Assembly: GCF_006547145.1 (NCBI RefSeq)
Contig: NZ_CP041244.1
Coordinates: 7,006,001-7,070,000, forward strand
DNA: 64,000 bases
Reading direction: 5' to 3'
Source of the DNA: Actinomadura sp. WMMA1423
GTDB taxonomy: Bacteria; Actinomycetota; Actinomycetes; Streptosporangiales; Streptosporangiaceae
The first letter of the stretch is position 1. Each line of letters starts with the position of its first letter. Both the position numbers and the translations under genes were made by a program. Below the pieces are notes generated by a model. The model did no database searches. It was not told the origin of the DNA and was given only the letters and a program-made list of their open reading frames with translations. Positions 25,334 to 35,604 of the stretch are shown here, in pieces.

Positions 25334-26342
25334 GGGTCCTCCGGGAGGCTGGCGGCATGGGTTCTAGATCATGACAGCGCCGCCCGACAAACGGGCTCCG
25401 TTGACGCACACCGGCGCGCGCCCATGGGTGGCCGGATGCGGCACCGTGGTCCGTATGACGCCGCCTTGAGCGCCGGGAGGTTCTGACCGCGCGGACGCCG
25501 ATGGGGGTCGGTGCCTCCGTGTGGGTCGTTTTTTTTCGTTTCTTTCGCGCGTGGAGTGGACTGGGCCGGTGCAATCCCGGATTACGGGAGCCGCAGGATG
25601 CTGATCGGATCCTTGGGAATTTTCCGACGTGGCGCTTGCCTCGCGGGGGTGATGCTATGACGCCTGACCATGGACTCCAGGCCACGGAGTTTGTGTGTTC
25701 GTGCAATGGGCTTCGCTCAAGAGCGCTGGGCGGTGGAGGGGGGCGTGCGGAGAGGGGCAACGGATTCCTTCCGGTAGCGCAAGCCGCAAGTCCTGGTCCG
25801 GGGCGGGGCATCTGGCGGCGTTCTCTTCCTGTACACCGTCAGCCTTGAATGTGCATGACCGATGTGGGGTCGTGGTGTCCATTGGGGGGCCGGGTGGGGT
25901 GGCGCTGCGTACGGGGCCGCCCCTCCAAAGTCAAGGGCGCCTTCGGCGTCGCTTCGCGATGGGACTTCGTCCCACCCTTGACTTTGGAGCCTCTGCGGCC
26001 CCTGGGCCAGGTTTCGTCGGGCAGGCTCCGCCTGCCCCCGCCCGACGCGCCACCCCACTCCTCCAAGAGGGATCCCGTGAATAGAGGGGGACGGGTTCCT
26101 CTCGAAAGAGAAGGGCGCCTACCGAGGGGCAGGCATAAATGTGAACTGTTCGGAGGAGGGGGAAGGGAGCTCGGCCTTGGGTGAGTTTTTGCTTGCGAGC
26201 CATGGGCGATATGTGGGCCGATGGATATCATGCGAGATTTTGAATGGAAGTCGTTGCGATCTCGAATTTCATTCGGCCCCTTGGCGGCCCCGGGCTGCCC
26301 CTGCGGTGACAATGGTAAGACTCGGAGCTTTTCTTGGTCTAT
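25334..26342. other. About 1-kb non-coding stretch
   Basis: No reading frame here has actinomycete codon usage or a ribosome site. The stretch is less GC-rich than its surroundings and includes a run of eight T (25529-25536), a small hairpin TCCCG-GATTA-CGGGA near 25573-25587, and the large nested palindrome listed separately. It may hold an RNA or be the remains of an inserted element; nothing more can be supported. Confidence 0.6.
25894..26058. repeat. Nested palindromic element
   Basis: Three collinear pairs of arms are seen: 12 bp (25894-25905 with 26047-26058, GTGGGGTGGCGC), 8 bp (25913-25920 with 25995-26002, GGGGCCGC) and 15 bp (25923-25937 with 25975-25989, CTCCAAAGTCAAGGG). The centre contains smaller hairpins (for example GGGAC-TTC-GTCCC), and a hairpin GGGCAGG-CTCCG-CCTGCCC lies in the right flank. 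The arrangement resembles a repetitive extragenic palindrome or a MITE-like element. Confidence 0.75.
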
Positions 26343-26364
26343 TCGTCCACGGGTTCGATATACT
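26343..26364 (+). promoter_or_regulatory. Degenerate LexA-like box and -10 of the DUF222 gene
   Basis: TCGTCC-ACGG-GTTCGA (26343-26358) keeps the right half-site and 10 of 12 consensus positions. A near-ideal -10 TATACT follows (26359-26364), and the ATG is 6 bases after it. 13E12-family genes of mycobacteria are known to be preceded by LexA boxes, which raises the prior. Confidence 0.5.
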
Positions 26365-26370
26365 CTGAGT

Positions 26371-27711
26371 ATGGGTTCGGTTACGGTTGATCTCGGTTCG
26401 GCGTCCACCATGGAATTGGTGAACGCCGCGTCGGTGATCGCGGCCGAACTCGCCACGCGGGCCGCGCCGGAATCGGCCGCCGCGTGCATGGAACTGGCCG
26501 AAACCCTCGCCGCCGCCACCGATATGCACGAGGCCGCCCTGGCCGGATTCATCGGTGTGGTCGACACCGGCCGCCAAGTGCAGCAGCGGGGCTTCCCCAG
26601 CACCCAGTCATGGCTGCGCAGCAGCCTGGGCATGCGCGATGCCCGCGCCACCGAACGCCTCACCTGCGCGCGCCAGCGGCACCGCCTCACCGAACTGACC
26701 TCCCGCTGGCAGGCCGGGACGATGTCCTTCGGGTACGCCGCCACCATCGCGGGCGCGGTCGCCCGGCTCGACGACCACGACTGCCAGACCGCCGAACAGA
26801 TCCTTCTGGACATGGTCGACCAGTCCTTCTCGGCCGGGAAGGTCGCGGCGTTCGGCCGCCGCATCCGCGAGGTCATCGCCGAACGCGACGGCACCGAACC
26901 CTCACCCGACGCCGACACCCGCCGCGGCTACCAACGCTCCTGGATCGATGCGACCAGATCCCTGGACGGCGGCCGCTACATCAAGGGCTGGCTCCACGCC
27001 GAGGACGCCGCCATCTGGGACGGCACCCTGGCCCCACTGGCCAAGCCCGCCGGCACCGACGACCACCGCGACCTGTCCGAACGCACCGCCGCCGCGCTCA
27101 CCTCCGTCCTGTCCGGCGGGCACAAGGCCACCAAGGTCACCGTCATCTGCGACCTGAACACCCTCACCGGCGACCCCACCCCCGCCCGCCTGACCGACGG
27201 AACCCCCATCCCCGCCGAACAAGCCCGCCGCATCGCCCTGACCGCCGGAGTCTCACCCCTCCTGCTGGGCACCGGCAACATCCCGCTCTACCTGGGCCGC
27301 ACCCAACGCTTCGCCACCCCCGCCCAACGCCGCGTCCTGGAAACCCTCAACCCCACCTGCGCCGTCCAAGGCTGCGAAGTCCCCGGCACCCTGTGCGAGG
27401 TCGACCACGTCACCGGCTGGGCCCTCGGCGCCCCCACCGACATCGACCAACTCACCCTCACCTGCGGATGGCACAACCGCTGGAAAGCCACCAACCCCCA
27501 CAAAACCCACATCACCCGCGGCCCCGACGGCCGCTACACCTACCGCCTCCACCCACCCGACACCCGCCACCCCCCAGGCACCCGCCCACCGCGAGCCCTC
27601 GCTGACAAGCCCCTCAACCCCTGGATCGTGGAACCCAAAACGATCTCCCCACCCCCCAAGACCGCCCCCACCATCCAGCAACCACCCCCACGACACCCAC
27701 GCGCCCCCTAA
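26371..27711 (+). CDS. DUF222/13E12-repeat HNH endonuclease-like protein
   Basis: 446 aa. The N-terminal DUF222 domain (LVNAASVIAAELATRAAPES at the start, RGFPSTQSWLRSSLGM, ERLTCARQ, AGTMSFGYAATIAGAVARL) is followed by an HNH nuclease module: CAVQGCEVPGTLCEVDHVTGW, then TLTCGWHNRWK, including the DH and HN residues and paired cysteines. The tail is Pro/His-rich. The family occurs in many copies in actinobacteria and is often SOS-induced; its cellular target is unclear. The ATG at 26371 lies 6 bases after the -10 box, so the transcript is probably leaderless. Confidence 0.88.
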   Translation: MGSVTVDLGSASTMELVNAASVIAAELATRAAPESAAACMELAETLAAATDMHEAALAGFIGVVDTGRQVQQRGFPSTQSWLRSSLGMRDARATERLTCARQRHRLTELTSRWQAGTMSFGYAATIAGAVARLDDHDCQTAEQILLDMVDQSFSAGKVAAFGRRIREVIAERDGTEPSPDADTRRGYQRSWIDATRSLDGGRYIKGWLHAEDAAIWDGTLAPLAKPAGTDDHRDLSERTAAALTSVLSGGHKATKVTVICDLNTLTGDPTPARLTDGTPIPAEQARRIALTAGVSPLLLGTGNIPLYLGRTQRFATPAQRRVLETLNPTCAVQGCEVPGTLCEVDHVTGWALGAPTDIDQLTLTCGWHNRWKATNPHKTHITRGPDGRYTYRLHPPDTRHPPGTRPPRALADKPLNPWIVEPKTISPPPKTAPTIQQPPPRHPRAP

Positions 27712-28370
27712 CCCCGCAAGCGCCGCCCCTTCCCCCCACCTCCCAGCCACTGGGCCAGTGCGCCCTGCCCTCCTGCCCCCAGGCCACTGGAGCCATCACC
27801 TATGCCAAGCCACCCCTTTCCGAGCCGGGCCTGACCGCCAACAGCCTTGCCAAGCCGCCGCCCCCGCAGGCTCACCCGCACCCTTGCCCGAGCCGGGCCT
27901 GACCGCCAACAGCCTGACCACGCCAAAGACCTCCAGGCTCAACCCGCCCAGGCTCAACCCGCCCAGGCTCAACCCGCCCAGGCTCAACCCGCCCAGGCTC
28001 AACCCGCCCAGGCTCAACCCGCCCAGGCTCAACCCGCCCAGGCTTAGGTCGACAGCCAGGAGATGCTGGTCCACCTGCGGCACATCGGTTCTTGTGCCGG
28101 AACGAGGGTTGGGGCAAGAAGCCCCTCGCCGAGCACGGCCCCGGCTGACTGTGCGCTATGACCGCAGGGAGTTGGAGGTCGTCAAGCGCGTTGCGTGCTT
28201 CTGCACCGCGCAGGTCCTGGACGCCGACGTTGCGGGTGACCAGCCCTGCATCGTCAACGAATACGTGGTCGGTAGCGGCCGGTGCGCCACACTGCGAGCG
28301 ATCGAGCTGGCGTTGGCTGGCTAACCGGGTCCGCGACTTGCCGAACGGCTGGTCACGGGCGTGGGCGACT
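27712..28370. other. Gene-free stretch with direct and tandem repeats
   Basis: It contains a 28-bp direct repeat (27820-27847 and 27888-27915), a perfect 15-bp tandem array (listed separately), and from 28141 to 28324 an open frame with VRYDRREL that faintly recalls the end of IS5-type transposases. No supported gene was found. The direct and tandem repeats suggest a site of slippage or past insertion. Confidence 0.6.
27934..28044. repeat. Seven perfect 15-bp tandem repeats
   Basis: CAGGCTCAACCCGCC is repeated seven times without a change (27934-28038), followed by a partial copy. The identity of the copies shows recent expansion. Any frame would encode a simple peptide such as LNPPR, but no start or ribosome site fits. 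Confidence 0.9.
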
Positions 28371-28646
28371 TCACCCCTGCGCGGCGGCCGGGTCCACGGC
28401 GCGATCCTGATCGGCATCACCACCGGCTGGCTCGTAGACGACTTGCCCGACCGGGGCACGGCCGGGGAAGACGACTGTCGGCGCGGCGGCTCGCTCTCCC
28501 GGCGTCAGGTCATGGACGGCCAGGGCCTCCCCGGTGCGGACGAGCAGCCGGGGCACGGGGCCCGCGCGATCGATCACGGCAGCTCCGCGATTGATGAGGG
28601 CGGCGCCGCTCAGGGTGTGCTCTGCCAAGAGGTGCGGACGGATCAC
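28371..28646 (-). CDS. Small hypothetical protein downstream of the XRE gene
   Basis: 91 aa starting at GTG with a strong AGGGAGG seven bases upstream. The sequence (VIRPHLLAEHTLSGAALINR, then RTGEALAVHDLTPGER, VVFPGRAPVGQVVYEPAGGD) has no recognised domain, signal or membrane segment, and the last third is acidic and Asp-rich. It lies 129 bases downstream of the XRE-cupin regulator on the same strand. The ribosome site argues that it is translated, but the neighbouring decayed repeats make a gene remnant possible. Confidence 0.45.
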   Translation of the reverse strand: MIRPHLLAEHTLSGAALINRGAAVIDRAGPVPRLLVRTGEALAVHDLTPGERAAAPTVVFPGRAPVGQVVYEPAGGDADQDRAVDPAAAQG

Positions 28647-28775
28647 TGTGTGACCTCCCTCGCGTGCCGCCGCGGCCTGGGACCAACACCCGCCCCACCG
28701 TCCCATGGCTCCTACCGGTGCACGGGCATACCGGCGTGCCAGCGGCTGGCGGCGAGTAGGCGCTGGCCGCCCCGT

Positions 28776-29375
28776 TCAGGACGCCGACTCGTGCCGGGGA
28801 CGGGGTTTGGCGCGGACGTGCATGCGTTCCCCCTGGCGGCCGAAAAGGCTGAGGATCTCGACCGGGCCCTCGCCGGTGGTGCCGAACCAGTGCGGCAGCC
28901 GGGTGTCGAACTCGGCGACCTCGCCGGGGCCCAGCGACAGGTCGTGGTCGGCCAGGACCAGGCGCAGGCGTCCCGACAGCACGTAGAGCCACTCGTACCC
29001 CTCGTGAGTGCAGAGGTCGGGCACGTGCCGGGTCGCGGGGAGGACCATCTTGTACGACTGGATCGGGCCGGGCTGGCGGGTGAGGGGGAGGACGATGTTG
29101 CCCCTCACACGCCGGGCGGTCAGCCGGACGCGGGGGTCGCCGACTTCGGGCGCGCCCACCAGCTCGTCCAGCGGAACCTGGTGGGCGTGCGAGATGGGCA
29201 GCAGCAGCTCCAGGCTGGGACGGCGCTGGCCCGACTCCAGCCGCGACAGCGTGCTCTTGGAGATCCCGGTGGCCTCCGAGAGCTCGGCCAGCGTCACGTT
29301 GCGTTCGGCGCGCAGCCGCTTGAGGCGCGGACCGACTTCGGCGAGCGCGTCGGCGATCGCGGGAGCGTGGTGCAT
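28776..29375 (-). CDS. XRE-family regulator with C-terminal cupin
   Basis: 199 aa. An HTH_3 domain (LKRLRAERNVTLAELSEATGISKSTLSRLESGQRRPS at 15-50 in two halves) is followed by a small cupin (CTHEGYEWLYVLSGRLRLVL, LGPGEVAEFDTRLPHWFG). This SutR/PuuR-like architecture senses small ligands and usually controls an adjacent gene. It is divergent from the flavoprotein gene; an imperfect inverted repeat lies between them. ATG 29375 is chosen because GGGAG stands directly before it. Confidence 0.88.
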   Translation of the reverse strand: MHHAPAIADALAEVGPRLKRLRAERNVTLAELSEATGISKSTLSRLESGQRRPSLELLLPISHAHQVPLDELVGAPEVGDPRVRLTARRVRGNIVLPLTRQPGPIQSYKMVLPATRHVPDLCTHEGYEWLYVLSGRLRLVLADHDLSLGPGEVAEFDTRLPHWFGTTGEGPVEILSLFGRQGERMHVRAKPRPRHESAS

Positions 29376-29406
29376 GCTCCCATTCCACTCCGGCCGTCCC
29401 GGAAAT

Positions 29407-29422
29407 GGCAACAAAGTTTGCC
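29407..29422. promoter_or_regulatory. Inverted repeat between XRE and flavoprotein genes
   Basis: GGCAA and TTGCC flank CAAAGT. Its place between divergent genes suggests an operator for the XRE-cupin protein; unproven. Confidence 0.35.
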
Positions 29423-29467
29423 GCTGGGGACGAGGTGGGGGCATCGTCCGCGGCGGAGGTGATCGCG

Positions 29468-30523
29468 ATGAGCGATGTGACTCAGGGAGCGGACCACGAC
29501 GTCGTGGTGGTCGGCGGGGGCGCTGCGGGGCTCAACGCCGCGCTGGTGCTGGCTCGGGCGCGCCGGCGGGTCGCGGTGGTGGACGCGGGCGAGCCCCGCA
29601 ACGCTCCGGCCGCGCACACGCAGGGATTCCTGTCGCGGGACGGGATGCCGCCCCACGCTCTGCTGGAGGTGGGGCGGACCGAGGCCGCGGGATACGGGGC
29701 GGCGTTGATCAATGCTCGGGTGGACCACGTCGAACCCGGATTCACCGTGCACCTCGTCGGCGGCGCGGCGCTGGGCGCACGGCGGCTGGTGGTGGCCACC
29801 GGTCTGCGCGACGAACTGCCCGACATCCCCGGAGTGGCGGGACGTTGGGGCAAGGACGTGCTGCACTGCCCTTACTGCCACGGGCACGAGGTCCGCGACG
29901 AGCCCCTGGGCGTGCTGGGCACCTCGCCCGCCGCGGTGCATCAGGCGCTGCTGCTGCGGCAGTGGACTGACGACGTGGTGCTGTTCGCCCACACCCTGGA
30001 GCTGAGCGGCGAGGACCACGAACGTCTCATCGCCCGCGGCGTGCGCCTCGTCGACGGTGAGATCAAGCGCATGGTGGTCGAGAACGAACGGCTCAGCGGG
30101 GTCGAGCTGGCCGGGGGCCGGACGGTGCCGCGCCGCGCGGTCTTTTTGTCCCCGCGCATGGTTCCGAACGACGCTCTGCTGACCGAGCTGGGCTGTGCCA
30201 CCCAGGACGGCCGAGTCATGACCGACCGGACGGGACGTACCACCGTGCCGGGCGTGTGGGCGATCGGCAACGTGGCCGACCCGCGCGCCCAGGTCGTCAC
30301 CGCCGCCGGCGCGGGTTCCGCCGCCGCCATCGCCGTCAACACCGATCTCCTGGACGAGGACGTCACCCACGCCGTCGCCCACTACCGCGCCACCGACCAG
30401 TCCGGTGCCGCCAAGCAACCCCGCACCCCCGAGCAGCCCAACGTTGTTGGGGGGCCGGGTGCCGTCGGCCACCCTCGGGTCGACGAGGAGGCTCGGGGTG
30501 AGACCAGAGGGGGCGGGCGATGA
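29468..30523 (+). CDS. Thioredoxin-reductase-like FAD/NAD(P) oxidoreductase
   Basis: 351 aa. An N-terminal FAD site (DVVVVGGGAAGLNAALVLAR), the redox pair CPYC (HCPYCHGHEV) and a C-terminal FAD motif (TTVPGVWAIGNVADP) identify a low-molecular-weight thioredoxin-reductase-like flavoprotein. Similar proteins act as disulfide oxidoreductases in thiol redox control or in dithiol natural-product formation. The last about 35 residues are a low-complexity extension. GGAGG lies 9 bases before the ATG. A truncated MFS gene follows directly. Confidence 0.87.
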   Translation: MSDVTQGADHDVVVVGGGAAGLNAALVLARARRRVAVVDAGEPRNAPAAHTQGFLSRDGMPPHALLEVGRTEAAGYGAALINARVDHVEPGFTVHLVGGAALGARRLVVATGLRDELPDIPGVAGRWGKDVLHCPYCHGHEVRDEPLGVLGTSPAAVHQALLLRQWTDDVVLFAHTLELSGEDHERLIARGVRLVDGEIKRMVVENERLSGVELAGGRTVPRRAVFLSPRMVPNDALLTELGCATQDGRVMTDRTGRTTVPGVWAIGNVADPRAQVVTAAGAGSAAAIAVNTDLLDEDVTHAVAHYRATDQSGAAKQPRTPEQPNVVGGPGAVGHPRVDEEARGETRGGGR

Positions 30524-30539
30524 GCGGGGAGGCCGTCGG

Positions 30540-31199
30540 GTGGCGGGCTCCACGGGGAGGCTGCCCTTCGGTGTCCATCTACTCGCGTTCAGCCTGTTCG
30601 CGATGGGCAGTGCGGAGTTCCTGCTGGCCGGGGTCCTGCCGGAGATCGCCGACGATCTCCGGATCGGCCTGTCCTCCGCCGGAGCGTTGATCTCGGCGTT
30701 CGCCGTCGGGGTCGTCATCGGCGGGCCTCCCTTCGCCGTCCTGACGCTGCGGTGGCCGCGCCGCACCACGCTGGTCGCCACCCAGGTCGTCTTCGCCGTC
30801 TCGGTGGCGGTCGGGCTCGCGACCGGCAGTTACGCGGTGCTGCTGGCCACCCGCTTCCTGTGCGGGCTGGCCTACGCGGGCTACTGGGCGGTCGCGGCGG
30901 TCACCGCGATCGGCCTCGTCACCCCGGACCGGGCCGCGCGCGCGTCCGGGGTGGTCGTCAGCGGGCTCGGCATGGCGATGATCGCGGGCGGTCCGGCGGG
31001 CGCGCTGCTCGGCCATTTCACCGGATGGCGGGGAGGGTTCTGGGGTGTGGTCGTCCTGACCGGCGCCGGTGCTGTCCTCTGCCTGCTCGCGGTGCCGTCG
31101 ACGAGCGGGGACGCGGAGCCGAGCGTGCGGCGCGAGCTTCGTACCCTGTCGCGACCGCGGCTGTGGGGCGTCTACGCCGCCGATCTCGTTCAACCACCT
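30540..31199 (+). pseudogene. Truncated MFS transporter (N-terminal half)
   Basis: From a GTG with GGGGAGG upstream, the frame encodes six clear membrane segments of a drug:H+ antiporter-like MFS protein (FAMGSAEFLLAGVLPEIADD, RFLCGLAYAGYWAVAA, FTGWRGGFWG). Homology stops at the start of TM7 (RPRLWGVYAADL). The open frame continues to 31661, but only as the antisense of the next gene. A normal member needs 12 segments and about 390 residues, so about half is missing; a deletion at about 31190 removed the 3' end. The flavoprotein upstream was probably its operon partner. Confidence 0.75.
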
Positions 31200-31243
31200 C
31201 GCGGCGTTCCTGGTAAGGCTCCAGAGAGCAGTACGTATGTGGC

Positions 31244-31274
31244 AGCGGACCGCTCCGGTCGGGAGCGGTCCGCT
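31244..31274. terminator. Strong 13-bp stem terminator
   Basis: AGCGGACCGCTCC pairs perfectly with 31262-31274, loop GGTCG. It begins 5 bases after the stop of the leftward gene and also ends rightward transcription from the truncated MFS gene. Confidence 0.75.
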
Positions 31275-31279
31275 GGCGC

Positions 31280-32230
31280 TTACGCGGTCGCCGTCGGGGT
31301 CGGGGAGGCCGGCGTTCCGGGCGGTGCGGACGCGGGCGGTTGGTTCCCCTCCTCCTCGGTGGGCTTGGGGCCCACGAAGAGGAGGACCTGGTTCTTGGCC
31401 CAAGGGGTCGCGTCGTGGACGTACCACGTCGGCGGGACCTGGCCCGGCTTCCGGCCCTCGCTGATGTTCCCCACCATGACCCTGTACTCAGGGACGGTGA
31501 CGTGCCGCTTGCGCAGGGCGGCCAGAACTTCGCCCACGCGGTGCTTGCGGAAGGCCATCCCATGCATGGCCTCGCCCGGGGCGGTGGCCGGGGCGGCGCT
31601 GGCGTACTGCTCGCCCGGACGGGCTTCCCGCCCGAAGACGATGCCGGCGGTGCCCTTGTAGCCGATCCGGATCCGGACGCCGACGGGGCAGATGTCGCCC
31701 CCGCCGCCGGTCTGGCAGTCGCCCTTGGAGGTGATCGTCTTGAAGTCGCGCTCGTCGGTGTTCTCGCTGGTCTCCTCCATGACGACGGTTCCGACGATGG
31801 ACGGGGAGGCCGGGACCATCGACAGCGTCACGTTGAGGCCGTGCGCGGCGAACTCCTCCTTGTAGCGCTTCGGGTCGGCCAGCGGGTCGCGGACCCGCAC
31901 GTCGATGTACTCGCCCTTCCGGGTGAACGCCAGCGCCGCGGCCAGCTTGACGCGCGGGCTCGACGAGGTGACGCCCGGGGTTCCGCCGGAGCCGCCGTCG
32001 TGCGCCACCACGACGGCCGTGACCGCGGCGCAGGCGAGGCCCGCCGCGGCGAGCGGGGCGCCGACGAACACGAGGGGCGAGCGCCGCCGGCGCGGCGCGG
32101 CCGTGGGGACGGGGGTCGCGGTGATCCGGTCGGCGAGGGCGGTGGCGGCGTCCTCCGGCAGGAGGCCTGCGGCCTGCCGGTCGGTGACCGGGGCGAGCCC
32201 GCCGACCAGCGTTCCGATGTCGCGGTTCAT
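31280..32230 (-). CDS. Membrane-anchored partner of the ECF sigma factor (putative anti-sigma)
   Basis: 316 aa. A cytoplasmic N-terminus of about 50 residues is followed by one membrane segment (SPLVFVGAPLAAAGLACAAV) and an extracytoplasmic domain (AFTRKGEYIDVRVRDPLADP, GREARPGEQY) ending in a Thr/Pro-rich tail. No HxxxCxxC zinc anti-sigma motif is seen. The gene overlaps the sigma-factor gene by four bases (ATGA), the usual layout of sigma/anti-sigma pairs, and resembles the CU044_5270-type actinomycete family. Confidence 0.65.
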   Translation of the reverse strand: MNRDIGTLVGGLAPVTDRQAAGLLPEDAATALADRITATPVPTAAPRRRRSPLVFVGAPLAAAGLACAAVTAVVVAHDGGSGGTPGVTSSSPRVKLAAALAFTRKGEYIDVRVRDPLADPKRYKEEFAAHGLNVTLSMVPASPSIVGTVVMEETSENTDERDFKTITSKGDCQTGGGGDICPVGVRIRIGYKGTAGIVFGREARPGEQYASAAPATAPGEAMHGMAFRKHRVGEVLAALRKRHVTVPEYRVMVGNISEGRKPGQVPPTWYVHDATPWAKNQVLLFVGPKPTEEEGNQPPASAPPGTPASPTPTATA

Positions 32231-32829
32231 GTGGGGTCTCCGTTCGGGATCCGCACCTTGGCAGGGAGGGACGTGGCGGGCGGGGAGGCTGCGGCGACGT
32301 CCGCGTCCGAGCGGGCCAGGGCGCGGGCGAAGCGGCGGCGGGCGCGGTGCAGGCGGATCCGCAGCGCGTTGCGGGAGCAGCCGAGGACGGTCGCGATCTC
32401 GCCGTGGTCGAGGCCCTCCCAGCCGACCAGGGACAGCAGTTCGCGGTCGGGCTCGGACAGGCTCCGGAACGCGGCGGCCACGCCGGTGAGGTCGCCGCCG
32501 GACGCGTCCTGGACGGGCAGTCCGTCGCGCAGCCGGGAGCCGAGGTCGGCGGTCAGCGCGGAGCGGCGGCGCTCACCGCGGTGGTGGTTGGCGAGGACGC
32601 GCCGTGCCACCCCGTACAGCCACAGCCGGGCCTCGTCGCCCTGCGGGACGTCGTCGAGCCGGCGCCAGGCCGTCAGGAACGTCTCCGCCAGGACGTCGGC
32701 GGCGTCCTGCGGGTCGTTGGTGCGGCGCAGCGCGTACCCGAGGATCCGGGCGCGGTTGGCCGCGTAGATGTCTTCGAACCGTCGCCGCCGGTCATCGGGC
32801 GGGTGCGACGACTGCAATGGGGATGGCAA
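32227..32829 (-). CDS. ECF-type RNA polymerase sigma factor
   Basis: 200 aa. Region 2 is visible as FEDIYAANRARILGYALRR and DVLAETFLTAWRRLDDVP; region 4 as LSEPDRELLSLVGWEGLDHGEIATVLGCSRNALRIRLHRAR. Such factors direct RNA polymerase to a small regulon under control of a membrane partner, here the overlapping downstream gene. The TTG at 32829 is preferred because GAGGAG lies 5 bases upstream; ATG 32874 or GTG 32889 would add 15-20 residues without a good ribosome site. Confidence 0.87.
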   Translation of the reverse strand: MPSPLQSSHPPDDRRRRFEDIYAANRARILGYALRRTNDPQDAADVLAETFLTAWRRLDDVPQGDEARLWLYGVARRVLANHHRGERRRSALTADLGSRLRDGLPVQDASGGDLTGVAAAFRSLSEPDRELLSLVGWEGLDHGEIATVLGCSRNALRIRLHRARRRFARALARSDADVAAASPPATSLPAKVRIPNGDPT

Positions 32830-32925
32830 GCCCTCTCCTCTCGTCGCGGCGTTCTGGCCGGACGCAGGGCACATGTCCACACATCGCACAGCATTTCGCT
32901 TCCACCCTCGGTCCGCCGCCCCGAT

Positions 32926-35073
<2,148 letters not shown>

Positions 35074-35140
35074 GAACCGGCCTCTCTGTCGGGTCCGGCG
35101 GGGGGCCGTCGCGCTGGTTCGGCAACTTACAGCACCGGTC

Positions 35141-35159
35141 ATGTCACCGAAAGTGACAT
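35141..35159. promoter_or_regulatory. Perfect inverted repeat upstream of geoA
   Basis: ATGTCAC and GTGACAT are separated by CGAAA. The half-site recalls Crp/Fnr-type recognition (GTGAC), and cyclic-nucleotide-binding regulators are known to be linked to terpene odorant genes. It lies 68 bp before geoA and 46 bp before the divergent gene. Confidence 0.55.
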
Positions 35160-35204
35160 ATTGCTTGCCGGAATCTCCTCCCTTTATGCGGGTAAGCCGA
35201 GGTC

Positions 35205-35576
35205 ATGTCGGAGTCGCGCAAACCCGCCGCGGCCAACGACCCGGTAGAGCAGAACCTCGTGCTCGCCAGGCGCGTGGTCGAGGCGGCACAGCAGGAAATG
35301 ATCGAGAAGGCCAGGCAGCGCATCCCGGCGCTGCGCCTCGGGGCCGTGGCCGGGGCGTTCGGCGTCATGGCCACCGCCGCCACCTACCGGATGAACGTGC
35401 TGCTGCTGGAGAAGAAGCTGCCCCCCGAACTGGCGTCCTTCATCACCGCCGCCGTGTACGGGGGCGGTGCGGGCGCGGCCGCGATGGCGGCGTCCCGCAA
35501 GTGGAAGGGGCTGCCGGCGCCGCTGCCGACCGACACGGCGCGGCAGGTCGTGGAGATCCTCACCGACACCGACTGA
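35205..35576 (+). CDS. Small holin-X-like membrane protein
   Basis: 123 aa with a charged helical N-terminus (residues 1-45) and two hydrophobic segments (LGAVAGAFGVMATAATYRM; ASFITAAVYGGGAGAAAMAA). The pattern resembles actinobacterial phage-holin-family/DUF1469 membrane proteins, whose role is unknown. It is divergent from geosmin synthase and may share its upstream inverted repeat. The next gene starts 28 bases downstream. Confidence 0.55.
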   Translation: MSESRKPAAANDPVEQNLVLARRVVEAAQQEMIEKARQRIPALRLGAVAGAFGVMATAATYRMNVLLLEKKLPPELASFITAAVYGGGAGAAAMAASRKWKGLPAPLPTDTARQVVEILTDTD

Positions 35577-35604
35577 CGAGCGCCGGGAGACCTGGGGGGC
35601 GCGG

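Noticed and set aside
25550..25625. Riboswitch (cobalamin- or glycine-like)
   Set aside because: A few conserved-looking bases and one small hairpin, but no complete core motif and no fitting downstream gene.
25501..25848. 115-aa frame on the + strand in the gene-free kilobase
   Set aside because: No ribosome site, poor codon usage, Gly/Arg-rich composition without a recognisable fold.
27934..28044. CRISPR array
   Set aside because: The 15-bp units are directly contiguous with no spacers, and no cas genes are present.
28141..28324. Transposase remnant (VRYDRREL frame)
   Set aside because: Only a few residues resemble the IS5-type C-terminus; no terminal inverted repeats or target duplication were seen.
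31200..31661. C-terminal half of the MFS protein in the continuing frame
   Set aside because: The frame lies antisense to the anti-sigma-like gene, crosses its terminator and shows no membrane segments.
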